64,000 nucleotides of DNA from positions 4,213,501 to 4,277,500 of the forward strand of contig NC_064767.1 in NCBI RefSeq assembly GCF_011397635.1. The letters run 5' to 3'. Source of the stretch: Epinephelus fuscoguttatus. Its lineage: Eukaryota > Chordata > Actinopteri > Perciformes > Serranidae. The number at the start of each line of letters is the position of its first letter. Position 1 is the stretch's first letter. This document shows, one piece after another, positions 44,560 through 55,133 of the stretch. The notes under the pieces are model-generated. The model was not told the origin of the DNA, ran no database searches, and worked only from the letters and a program-made list of their open reading frames with translations. The position numbers and the translations under genes were made by a program.

Positions 44560-44781
44560 TATAATGAACATTTTTTTCCTCCAAATTATCGCATTACGTC
44601 TGACATAAACAACCCGGAGTGCCCTCTCTCATTGGTTGGCCGCGGGGTCACGTGGCCCGCGCGGCCGTCCGTCTATTTGACAGCCGCAGGATGGCTTGAT
44701 GCCAGAGGGGGAAAAAGAGACACAGAGAGGGGAGAGAAAGAAAAATTAGTATTCTCCTACCAGCCTCGCTATAAATCAATC
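44560..44781 (+). promoter_or_regulatory. Probable Hox4 proximal promoter and 5' UTR
   Basis: An inverted CCAAT box (ATTGGTTGG, 44631-44639) and a canonical E-box CACGTG (44649-44654) lie in a GC-rich block about 130-150 bp before the ATG, followed by a purine-rich leader. The reading frame is open upstream to 44632, but that part has no Hox4 similarity and I treat it as leader. Confidence 0.45.
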
Positions 44782-45205
44782 ATGGAGTCCTACGTGGTGA
44801 GCTGTAAATATGCTGAGCCGCAGTTCCCGCCTTGTGAAGAAGATTACAGTAATTTTAGTGACCAAGGGGGGTATTACAACAACCCCCAGGACAGTGGTAG
44901 TTATGGAGGGGGCTATCAGCCCATGCAGCCCCCTCCGCCTCCATACACACCACAACAAACCGGCTATCACTCTTTGCAGGGGCACCACCGGGAGGATGGA
45001 GAGGACCAAGGTGCTGCCTTCCCCGGATACAGGGAGACAGATGGCACCGGGAAGGAGCCGAGGTTCTCCGTGGGTGACCTGCAGTGCCAGGCCTGGATGA
45101 CCTGCGCAAAGCCCGCTCAGGTGCAGAGGAAAACGGCCTGCCAGGGGAAAGACAAGCCGCCTATTGTTGTCTACCCGTGGATGAAGAAAGTGCACGTCGC
45201 TCATG
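44782..45205 (+). CDS. hoxd4b: Hox4 exon 1 (coding part)
   Basis: Encodes residues 1-141 plus the first base of codon 142. Donor G|GTGAGA, GT at 45206. Middle part is Gly/Tyr/Pro/Gln-rich with a run of six prolines (P-P-P-P-P-Y), then the hexapeptide close to the exon end, the usual Hox4 arrangement. Confidence 0.92.
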
Positions 45206-45291
45206 GTGAGATAACCTGGAGATTTTTATCTTTCTCTAATTCACACTTTCATCTCCGCCTCATTTCAGTTCGCCTGGCTCCATGTTTATGT

Positions 45292-45343
<52 letters not shown>

Positions 45344-45475
45344 TCAAGTGTTTTGTCCATTTGTGAGCACCGCTTTTTTGTTGGTCGAGTTATTTATGAT
45401 CTTAGTGAGAGTCAGGGAGAATTACAACCGCTATAAAGTTTTATGGCCCCTGCCATGGCGCGCGTGTGTGTTATG

Positions 45476-45534
<59 letters not shown>

Positions 45535-46203
45535 CAGAGAAAGAGAGAGAAAGCGTGTGTGCGTGTTCGTGTACGCACGCGGAATCGTGTGTCTGGTGTG
45601 CAGAGCTGCGGCTGAACAAAAAGCTGTGAGTTAAAAGTAAAATAAAAAAATTCTGGAGCTGTTCCCGGCTCAACCACAAATAAAGATCAACCCTAAAAAT
45701 GACCACATGATAATAACTGCTATAATATTTAAATAAGATTTAAAATACTGGCTAATTTAATCTAATTTGTTTTAGTGTGTAAAGTATCGTTTTATATTCT
45801 TAGAATAATATATAATAATTATTGGACATAGCAAATGAGTAAAAAAAATAATGCATACATATAAAATAAAAAAAATATGATCTTGCTTTAATTCTCTCTC
45901 CCTTTATTTTATTTATTTTTTATTTTAATAATAATCATTATTTTCCCACAGTAAATCCGAACCACGTGGGCCCGGAGCCGAAGCGACTACGGACGGCCTA
46001 CACGCGCCAGCAGGTTCTGGAGCTCGAGAAGGAGTTCCACTTCAGCCGCTACCTCACGCGCCGCCGCCGCGTCGAGGTGGCCCACACGCTCTGCCTGTCC
46101 GAGCGGCAGGTAAAGGTGTGGTTCCAGAACCGGCGCATGCGCTGGAAGAAAGATAACAAGCTGCCCAACACCAAAGGACGGAGCAAAAACAAGAAGGCAA
46201 CGG

Positions 46204-46245
<42 letters not shown>

Positions 46246-46283
46246 GCGGCAGCACCAATGTGAAGGCGCTGATAACCGTCTGA
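44782..46283 (+). CDS. hoxd4b: Hox4-group homeobox gene, two exons (hoxd4b by synteny)
   Basis: Homeodomain transcription factor of paralogue group 4, patterning hindbrain and anterior trunk. CDS join 44782-45205 and 45952-46283 gives 251 residues. The start is set by the family N-terminus: [10 protein letters not shown], then P-P-C-E-E, matching the group-4 S-Y-x-V-x-S-K-Y and P-P-C-E-E blocks. The Pbx-binding hexapeptide [10 protein letters not shown] has YPWM at 131-134. The homeodomain is at 151-210 with W-F-Q-N-R-R-M (Asn51 is residue 201), followed by the group-4 [10 protein letters not shown] tail. Odd: L4, S23, V32, V34, V45, V47 and R55 in the homeodomain, and 13 consecutive Asn at 227-239. 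It lies 4.5 kb after mir-10d and 4.65 kb before mtx2. Confidence 0.94.
45291..45345. repeat. TTTC microsatellite in the Hox4 intron
   Basis: About 55 bp, beginning 85 bp after the donor; a pure polypyrimidine strand. Confidence 0.95.
45483..45533. repeat. GT microsatellite in the Hox4 intron
   Basis: About 51 bp of GT, followed by a GA-rich tail. Confidence 0.95.
45952..46283 (+). CDS. hoxd4b: Hox4 exon 2, homeobox
   Basis: Encodes residues 142-251, with TGA at 46281-46283. Strongly GC-biased third positions through the homeobox contrast with the AT-rich intron. An uninterrupted AAC repeat codes the Asn run, followed by [12 protein letters not shown]. Confidence 0.94.
46206..46244 (+). repeat. 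Coding AAC microsatellite in Hox4 exon 2
   Basis: Thirteen uninterrupted AAC codons coding Asn227-239, followed by AGC. All codons identical, as in a recently expanded or slipping repeat. Confidence 0.97.
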
Positions 46284-47414
46284 ACACATGACGCGGAGCT
46301 TGGCCGTCACAGGCAGCCATGTTGGCACCTTCACTCTCCAAAACTGATGATGCTAAATTGATCCAGGGTGACTGAAACTATTCTGCTTTAAAAAATACAG
46401 GCTTTCCATCTTTGTGCCAAAATAAGGCCTCAGAAAATCCAGAATGTATTTTGCCTTATTTTTTAACCTCAAGTGTTTTTAAGTATTTCTGTTGTGAGAT
46501 TGAAACCAATTTTAGTCCGATATTTAATTCATGAATGATTGTTTTGAGATGATCTGACATCTCTCTGGAGGTTTCATATTTAGACATCCGATATTACAGG
46601 CGCACTAGCTCGGTGCCTGTTGGTTGGAGAGCGTCCTTTGGAGAAAACAGGGTTTTATTTCTACAGGGTAAACATAATACAGGGTTTTTAGAATACTACC
46701 TAAAACATAAAATAGCCTAATTTATGAATACGCACATTACCAAATGTTGTTTCCACATACTGGCGCTTAAAGGGGCAAAACAGAAACACCACAAACGCCA
46801 AATTGCTCGGCGGGTGACGCGCAGAATAATTGGGCTTTTATTTTGTACATAGAGGAGCATCCCAAAACAATGCATATTTAGTAGGATGAGTAGCCATACC
46901 GTGCAGTTTTCTTTACTCCAAAATTGATAATTCAGGGGGGAAGTGAATTTTTACGCACGGGGAAATAAACAGCCAAATTGGAGGTACAGTTTTTTACTGC
47001 ACGACGCTGACTGTAAATCCAACGTGTTCTCTCAGGGTTACAGGGTTTTAACGAACAGAACTTTCTCATTGTTGGTTTAGCACCAAGAGGTTTAAAATAA
47101 CCCTCACCGAAACAATATTTTGTTGCATTCAAATAAAAATGTTCTCTTTTTTAATTCCAGTTTATATGCTATTGATTCCTATTATAGCCTACGCCAGTAC
47201 TTATTTTTATTTGTATTATTTAGAAGCATATTTTATTCAATGTAGCAAATATCTGTTCTTTTTGTCTTTTTGTATGTGTTCATCTTTGGGAGAAAACAAG
47301 AAGAAAAAAACTCTTTTATATGTGGAAATGTTTTGATAAAATACTTAGATGATAAAAAAATAAAAATAAAAAATAAATGTTTCAAACTGCAAAACTGTGG
47401 GTGATTTTTTTCCA

Positions 47415-47415
<1 letters not shown>

Positions 47416-47462
<47 letters not shown>

Positions 47463-47468
47463 ACACAC
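47416..47468. repeat. CA microsatellite
   Basis: About 53 bp with one ATAC interruption. Confidence 0.95.
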
Positions 47469-48169
47469 CATCTGCCTGTGTTGTGACCGTATTTAAGTGG
47501 AGGATGGATGACTTTCCATGCTGGAGGCTGACGAGTTGGTGAGAGGGGGATCTACGGAAGTGACGTAGTACTACCTCAAACATGACGTGTCTAATAAATG
47601 AGAGAAGAATTCATTGGCTCAAACAAAGAGCCAAACAACTGCGCACAAACATAATCTAAATCACTGTCAACACATCAACATATGTAGGAAAAACAAAGAC
47701 ATTTAAACTTTAAGTTAAAACGATGCTCTGTAACATAGACGATCTTTGTTACGTGCATAATTTAACGGAGCGTCAAACCTCTCGAGGTGGGCAAGATAAA
47801 TTTAGAGTCCGTGATGTCTCAACTGGGAAGCTTTTCAAATGTGGGGATCTTTCCCATGTGGGAGGATTTAAATGTGTTCCGCATTATTCCGCGGATACAC
47901 GGTGATCCCGAACGTTTAATCATTAAAGCGACAGTTTGCCGTCTAAAGACAAGAGCTATAGTAGTTTAAAATACGTGGCTTTACACACGGCAGACACATA
48001 TTGTAGCGCTGCATACACGATATCAGCGTCTCTGTATGTTTAAAACGTATTCGCAGTGATCTGGAGGATCTTATACATGATCTAGTGTCTTATATGCGCC
48101 TTTTACGCATTGTTTACGCACGGCGCAGGGCTGCTTGAGGTGAAAGAAAACATCTATCTGTATGTATTC

Positions 48170-48171
<2 letters not shown>

Positions 48172-48217
<46 letters not shown>
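48172..48217. repeat. TG microsatellite
   Basis: A 46-bp run. Confidence 0.95.
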
Positions 48218-48218
<1 letters not shown>

Positions 48219-49299
48219 TGGGATGCTAGGGAAATGAGCGCCCACAGCCATTAATTGGTGGCATCCGGTCGAGACGCAGTTAAATGTGCAGGAAAGGCAC
48301 GACGGGGCCGACACGGGGCTAACATGGCACATCTATCACAAGCTGCAGATCCAGCACAGAGCGGAGCAGCCAGGCCAACACAGGTCCAAATATCCACTCA
48401 CAAAAAGCATGTGTGCAGCTCGAGACAGCAGCCAAAGACACCTGAGGGATACTTTACTTGTTCCGCTCGGCTGTGGGAAATTCACTGAACCTCCACAGAC
48501 CTGGCAACAATTACACGGGCCCCACGCTGCGTGCACATTAGCTCATGATATATTTTGTGTTTTGTAAAACTTTACAGAAACCGTAAAAACAAATCAGCAT
48601 GTTCTTACTGGCAATATGGGAATCTGATTAACATTTAATGGAGAAATAAACCTGCATGTGTGGAGACTGTCAGAGCGCAGAGCAGGCTGTATTTCATACT
48701 AATATTATTCAAACAGAATATATCATCCCATTAATTGTATGCGCTGCATTGTCTCTGTATTGTAAACACATCTGATCATATTTTGCAATGGTCCGGGATT
48801 TATGTGTTTGCGCATGGTGGACGCTGGGCTGCTGTGAATCACACCGACCTGCCTTTGTTTCTGCAGCCTGACTGTGGTGAAGCAGGGACGCCCCCGGCTG
48901 GTTGTGCCAAGTACTTCAGCCTGGAAGAGCCGTAAACAAAGACAATCCCATCATAAGAAGACAGCATCATTGGTACCCTCAGTAAAGCAGTTAATGGGAC
49001 CGTTCTCCTCTAATTATCAACTGAGACACACAGCTCTGTTTAATGTTCCTACAGTCTCTAAGTTATTAGCTAATAAGGCCTTTATATTTGGAATAATCTG
49101 ATTGTTAATATTTGATCCATATCTTCTTTCCACTTGTCCAAAAACACACTTGTCTTCTTTTAATACCATCAGTTGTACATGTCCACAATAACACCTCAAT
49201 AATGCTGTCTAATTATGTTTTTATTATTTAATGCCATCATTGACACTAGCACTTTTCTATAACCTATAACTGAATGATGCATTGCTTGGAGTGTAGTCT

Positions 49300-49510
49300 C
49301 CTGATTTTGTATGTCTTATTACTTGATATTTATTCATTTAATTTTGGTCTCTGTTTTTGTCATATTTGGTATTGTTTAATCATCATGTTACTTTTGTTGT
49401 CTTGTTAAATGCAGTATCTAATTGTGCTCATATTGTACTATTTTGGTTGAGGACCGTCTTGAAAACAAGATGGCATCTTGAGGGGTTATTCCTGATATAG
49501 AGTTTCCATA
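49300..49510 (+). mobile_element. LINE 3' tail
   Basis: Ends GAAAACAAGATGGCATCTTG-AGGGGTTATTCC, resembling 3' ends of fish non-LTR elements that close with 'ATC-TCAAGGGGTTTATCC'-like text. No coding part. Confidence 0.4.
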
Positions 49511-49759
49511 AAATATTTTAGACTTGAGTCAGATTCAGGGTTGGAAATTAACTTTTTTTGTCCACTTGCCACTGTAGCTGAGGGCCAAAAATCTCAACTC
49601 CAGTGGCACTTCCATCCACCAAAAAACCCAGATTTATTTGATTCGTAGCCTGTTTATATAACATTTTAGTCTTAAAAAATGTGGTGAAAATAAATGTATT
49701 TTATGGCTATTAGTTAAGAATTTTTGTCTCCCCAAATCCACCTGCATACACTGACACCA

Positions 49760-50650
49760 CCCTACCGACTGTCCATGTCTTTGGAACCAAAGCAGATGTT
49801 GCAGTTGATGTCTCAGGTCCAGGTGGATAACTGCAGCTTGTGAGTGAAGTCAAATATCCTGGGGTCAATCGACCTTTCATTTAAGTTACATGTCAAGAAA
49901 ACCTTGAAAATGGTGCAACTCAATCTTGCAAATTTTCAGTTAATTAGAAATGACATGTCTACAGAGGCTGCCGAGATGCTTCTATACCCTATGATTTTCA
50001 CTCATCTTAATAATTGCATAACAAGCTGGTCACAAGCTGATCATAGCATGTTGAAACCACTTGAATCATTATACAAACAAGCACTCAAAACACTAGACAA
50101 AAAAGACAAAGCACTTCCATCACTGCCCAATTCTAAAAAAAAAAAAAAAAAAAAAAAAGATTTTGTTTGATATACAGAGTCTCCCATAACTTAGCTCCAC
50201 CACCACTTGTAGCATATATATTAACAGAAGAACAAACATTAATTGCCCATGAGAGGAGATTGGATGATTCCATTGTGGAAAAGTGCCTTTAACCAGTCAG
50301 CCAGTCAGAGGTCTGTCAGAGGTACAAAAGAGTTGAATGGAATTCCAATTTATATCAGAAAACTTAACATTAATAGATCCTTTGGTAATCACTTAAAACA
50401 ATGAGTGTTTAATACAGACACATAAATACTAAACTCTTTTCTGCTGCTGTTTAGTTTGCAGTGTTGTTCTTTATATGTTACTACCTCTCGCCGTTTTAAA
50501 CATTGTATGTCCTTTTCCAGTTTTTAAATTATGTGTGTTGTTTTTGTTGATGTGTACAAATAAGCCTTTTTCTGTGCTTTGTTGCATTTTAGGTAGCCTT
50601 GTGTAACATCTTGGCCAAAGCACTACAGATGAAAATTCTGTCATTTTATA
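49760..50650 (+). mobile_element. LINE C-terminal fragment interrupted by a poly-A run
   Basis: The + strand reads L-G-S-I-D-L-S-F-K-L-H-V-K-K, then C-I-T-S-W-S-Q-A and L-Y-K-Q-A-L-K-T-L-D-K-K, and in another frame Y-R-V-S-H-N-L-A-P-P-P-L. This is the C-terminal half of a non-LTR reverse transcriptase protein. A run of about 24 A at 50136-50159 breaks the frame. Truncated at its 5' end and dead. Confidence 0.65.
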
Positions 50651-50739
50651 TCATGCATATTTACAATTTGCACTGTTCATTCTTACATAAACTAAACTGA
50701 AATATATAATCATGACACAGACTTCCACACACAGCAGAC

Positions 50740-50934
50740 TGATGTCCTTTCCAACTCGGGCGTAAAGCGGAACAAAACATCAGAGCTACATTTCCTCCTC
50801 GGGACTTGAATCGCGGGCGGACCAGTCTGTGACAGCAGAACAAGCACTTGCCCTTAAACTTGCATGCAGAGGAATTGACCTCGTCTCTCACTGTGATTAT
50901 TATCATTTAGCAATACGGATATTACAGCATCACA
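50740..50934 (+). promoter_or_regulatory. Probable mtx2 promoter and 5' UTR
   Basis: A CpG-richer patch around 50755-50825 (CTCGGGCGTAAAGCGG, AATCGCGGGCGG) in otherwise AT-rich DNA, ending 110 bp before the ATG. This fits a housekeeping-type TATA-less promoter; the start site is not determinable here. Confidence 0.4.
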
Positions 50935-50974
50935 ATGTCTCTTGCGGCAGAGGCTTTCGTGTCGCAGATGGCAG
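50935..50974 (+). CDS. mtx2: mtx2 exon 1
   Basis: Codes residues 1-13 plus one base. Donor CAG|GTAATG. The N-terminus [11 protein letters not shown] matches metaxin 2. Confidence 0.9.
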
Positions 50975-53900
50975 GTAATGTGTTGTCTTAGTGCTTCTGT
51001 TATAGTTCATTAACATAGCTTTAGCTAGCTAACATCAGCTAATGTGTACAGCCATGTAGCGTTAGCCACTTGCTAACATTAGCCAATATAAGTAGCCGCA
51101 GCCGTTTAACGTAGCAGGACTGCTCAGTCATAAGTGTAACGGTGGCTGTGTGTGTCCACCTTTATCTGTTTCTGTAGCAAGGACTAGCTTGGTTAGCCTA
51201 GCTCTCAAACAGGACTGTCAGCTACATGTCGTAGATGGCTAGCTGAATGTAGCGACAACTTTACAAATATAACGCTAATAATGTTGTTTTTAGGATTGGT
51301 GTTAGGAATACAGACCCAGAATTGGACGGTGAATTGAAGCAGAAAGAGTTCAGGAGGATTCACGTCGATGACAGCCGTGTTTCGAGTTACAAAAACACGT
51401 CTTACTTTAACGAAGTGCCGCTAAATTATATTAAATTCAACCGCTGAAGTAAATTCCAAGATGGCGACGAATGCCTTCTTCTGTGAATCTGAAGTGCTGC
51501 TCGGCGCTGCTTAGCGCAGTGCTGCCACTGGTGGCCGGAAGTTGTACTGCAGCAATAAAAATGTAAAACTGCATCCTGTTTATAAAAATGAACGAAGCGT
51601 CTTCACTGTACAAAAATTAAGACTTTGAATCAAAGTTTGGAGTGTTTAAAATAAGCCTAATTAGAGTCTTTACGTCACAAATGGATGCAATATGCTTTCA
51701 CACCCCCACAAAAAAAAGAAATTTGAATTTAAATTTTTGTTAAAATGTGACTTTGAAATTAGAAATTGTAATTCGTTACAGTCCCCAATAGAAAACTATA
51801 AGTACATAAGTGTATATAATAGGTGTATATAATTATAAAGTAAAGAAATAAAAAGAAATAGAAATGTGCATTATGCTACATTTAACACTAGTACTTCAGA
51901 TATTAATAAAAATATGTTAACTGGGCTGAGTCTGCAAGTGTGTAAAAATATAAAAAATATGTGCATTGTGCTACAATAAACTATATAAACCAGTTTTTTA
52001 CATGAATATAATAACATAAAATATACAAAAAATGTTATAAAATAATATTTCCAGCTATTTTCACCATTTACATGTATAATTGTGCTATTTATATTTTTAT
52101 TTAAGTATGTATCACATTTTTTTAATTTATTGTAAATTATAGCCTTGCCGTTTTTATTTTTTATTTTTATTTTTTGATGAATATGACAGACTGTTGTAGT
52201 GTCACCTCCAGCCACCAGCGGCAGCAGTGAGCGCAGCGCCACTGAGCAGCACTGCATTTAGGGAGGCAAGAAAGGACGCGCCATCTTGGATTTTACTCGG
52301 TTCTACAGCGTTAAATGAACCTTACTGACACACCGTCGGCGTAAATGTTGTTTTTGTTACTTTATCAGTGGCTTGCATTCATGTGAACCCCCCTGAACTA
52401 TTGCTGAGAAGTTAAACTTTCTTCTGATGTGTTTTAATTCTCAACATTTGTGTAATTAACACGTTTATTCACGTTGATAGTGTGAAATGTGTTGTATTTT
52501 AAACTCAGCTAAACACGGGGATATACTGTGCTTCTGTGGGGGCGTGTCTGCTAGCGTACAGATAGATCTCCAATGAGGGTGACATTTAATTTTAAATGCA
52601 TTACACAATAGATAGAAGAACATTAGTTGTTTAAATAAACAGAAACATAACAGTTATTAAGCCAATTTGTGACCTTATAATCGTGTGTCTCCCTCTGTGT
52701 GTTTATGTGTGTGTTTCTGACCCTGACAGCTGCTGAGCCTTGGCCTGAAACTGCAACCTTGTACCAGCCGCTGAAGGGTGAGTCACTGTTTGTATGACTT
52801 GGAGAAACATTATGATCTGTCACTTTAGAGGATGTTAGTGTTTTATGTTACTGTGGTGTCGTTTATTTTCCTCCAGAGGATCAGATCCTGCTGTCAGACT
52901 GCGCCTCATCTCTGGCTGTTCAGGTGAGTTCTGTTCCAATTCTTTTTTTGTTTGTTCTCAACAAATATATCAGTATGTGTGTGTCAGCAGCGTATATAGG
53001 GGGGACGTTTATGTTATTTTATAGATGATGTCAAGTTCTTTATTAACTTATGCACAACAGTTACAGAGGAGTAACTGTTATTGGCAGTGAAAATATTAGA
53101 TGTCAGGCTCCCTTATAAAGATGCTCATCAAAGACAAATTTTAAAAAATCACACATAAGAAATACCTCCTACATATGTTACTTACAGCGACCTTAACGTG
53201 TAAAACCATCAGATGGCTGAAACCAGATCCTTCCACATACAATACACGGATCCAAAAAGTCTGGGCCCTTTATCAGATGGAACAAATCGCATAGCCTTTA
53301 CTAAATGATGGAGTCCTGTCACATATTGTCATATCGTCCACCTGTCCTGTGATAGTGTCATACCTTTGCCACCCTAAATGAGAAGCATATATACAGAAGT
53401 ATGACTTCAAACACTAATGGATCATCGTTAAGTTTTATTTTGTCGATTAGCTTCTAAATGAATCACCTGAGCACTGCCTGACTGTGTCCTGTGTCCCTCC
53501 TCTACAGGCCTACCTCAGGATGTGTGGTCTTCCAGTGCAGGTGGTTTGCAGAGCAAATGCTGAATACATGTCACCCTCTGGTTAGTACACATGCTGCTGC
53601 ACAGGTGAATCCTGTGGCCATAATGTGAATCTGTCTCACTGAAAAACAAACCTTGTATTGTTCAGTTCAGAGCATTTAGGATATTTTCAGTATTGTGTAT
53701 CCACATATAACCAGAAGATAAGTGATCGTAAAGATTTTTCTCTGTTTTTTTTTTACCGTCTCTCTCTGTAGGTAAGATTCCCTTCATCCATGTTGGGAAC
53801 CAGGTGGTGTCAGAGCTGGGGCCCATAGTGCAGTTCACCAAAGCTAAGGTGTGTAACACAGATATCAAAGATGTTATTGAGTGCTTGCTTAAAGAAATAA

Positions 53901-54462
53901 TCTCAATCTTAAAGCCCAGACACACCACAGAACCAGCGGTGAGGAAAGCCAACTGTTGTGTGGCTTCATGTTGCCTGTGTCTCAGACAAAAAGTTGCACC
54001 TGAACGCACCAGACAGACTCCAGCCCACAGCCAGCTAGCATGACAGTCTGCGCCTGTGTGAGAGAAAATAACTCTCCTGAGCAGCAGGCGGCGGTAGTCT
54101 ATATTCATCATTCAAAAAGTGAAACTGCAAGACGCTTGTTAGCCTCTTAGCACGTTAACAACCCAACCTGATGTGGAAAGAACAAATGACATTTACTTTG
54201 GCTAGCAATAGCTCAATGGCAGCATTTTTTTTACCGTATGTAACAAATCTGTTTTGGTCTGACGCCCTCTTGACTTCAGTCATTTCTTAATCTGTTTTAT
54301 TAATTAGAAATATGCGATAAATTAAAGATGAAAAGAAAAATAATTTTCTCTGTGTTTTTGGGTCCTCAGGGTAATTCTTTGAGCGATGGCTTAGACGATG
54401 TTCAGAGAGCTGAAATGAAAGCGTACATGGAGCTGGTCAACAACATGCTGCTTACTGCTGAG

Positions 54463-54510
<48 letters not shown>

Positions 54511-55095
54511 ATACACTCCCTGCCAACAAAACACACAGTAGAAGTTGTAATTATCAGTATTTCTGGATAATATCTTCTCCTTTAACCCTCTACAGTTGTA
54601 CATCCAGTGGTGTGACGACGCTACAGCTGCTGAGGTGAGTGTACTTGTCTTTAGATAAAATGAAGAATGTATTTGGCGGTGATTATTTGTTGTGTCTTGA
54701 TCATGTGTGCACGTGTTTGTGTAGATCTCACGTCCCAGATACAGCAGTCCTTACTCGTGGCCTCTCAATAACATCCTGGCCTATCAGAAGCAGTGGGAGG
54801 TTCGCAGGAAGATGAACGCCATCGGCTGGGGAGGGAAAACACTGGAGCAGGTTAGCTCCCACCTGCAGATGAATATCTGAAGTTTACATGCTTTGTAAAT
54901 TGTTCTCATGTTTAGCAGATACTGTTTGTGGGTTTTTTTTTTGACTCATAAAATATTGACATGATTAAAAAGTGTCTGTCCCTTCACGTGTTTCAGGTTT
55001 ACGAGGATGTGAGTCAGTGCTGCCAGGCGCTCTCCCAGAGGCTGGGAACACAACCGTACTTCTTTAATAAACAGTATGTATCTCTCTTGGTTCTC

Positions 55096-55133
<38 letters not shown>

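Larger units (their letters stand above)
45206..45951 (+). other. Hox4 intron, 746 bp, phase 1
   Basis: GT at 45206 and CCCACAG ending at 45951. Length is typical of Hox4. Contains a TTTC tetranucleotide run (45291-45345), a GT run (45483-45533) and AT-rich sequence before the acceptor. Confidence 0.88.
46284..49290. other. Hox4-mtx2 spacer, 5' part: no Hox3, Hox2 or Hox1 seen
   Basis: Contains microsatellites at 47416-47468 and 48172-48217, a CATTAATTGG string near 48250 and GC-balanced sequence 48250-48540, possibly regulatory. No homeobox helix-3 string on either strand. Confidence 0.5.

Noticed and set aside
44632..44781. In-frame upstream extension of Hox4 by about 50 codons
   Set aside because: The extension lacks Hox4 similarity and contains the CCAAT and E-box promoter motifs; the family N-terminus starts at 44782.
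12733..44781. Remnant Hox8-Hox5 homeoboxes
   Set aside because: Scanned for helix-3 and hexapeptide coding strings on both strands; none seen. Highly decayed relics cannot be excluded by eye.
46284..50934. A possible Hox3 or Hox1 gene between Hox4 and mtx2
   Set aside because: No W-F-Q-N-R-R coding string or hexapeptide visible on either strand.
54075..54105. CTCF-like GCAGCAGGCGGCGGT in mtx2 intron 5
   Set aside because: Two mismatches to the core, including the K position; too weak to list.
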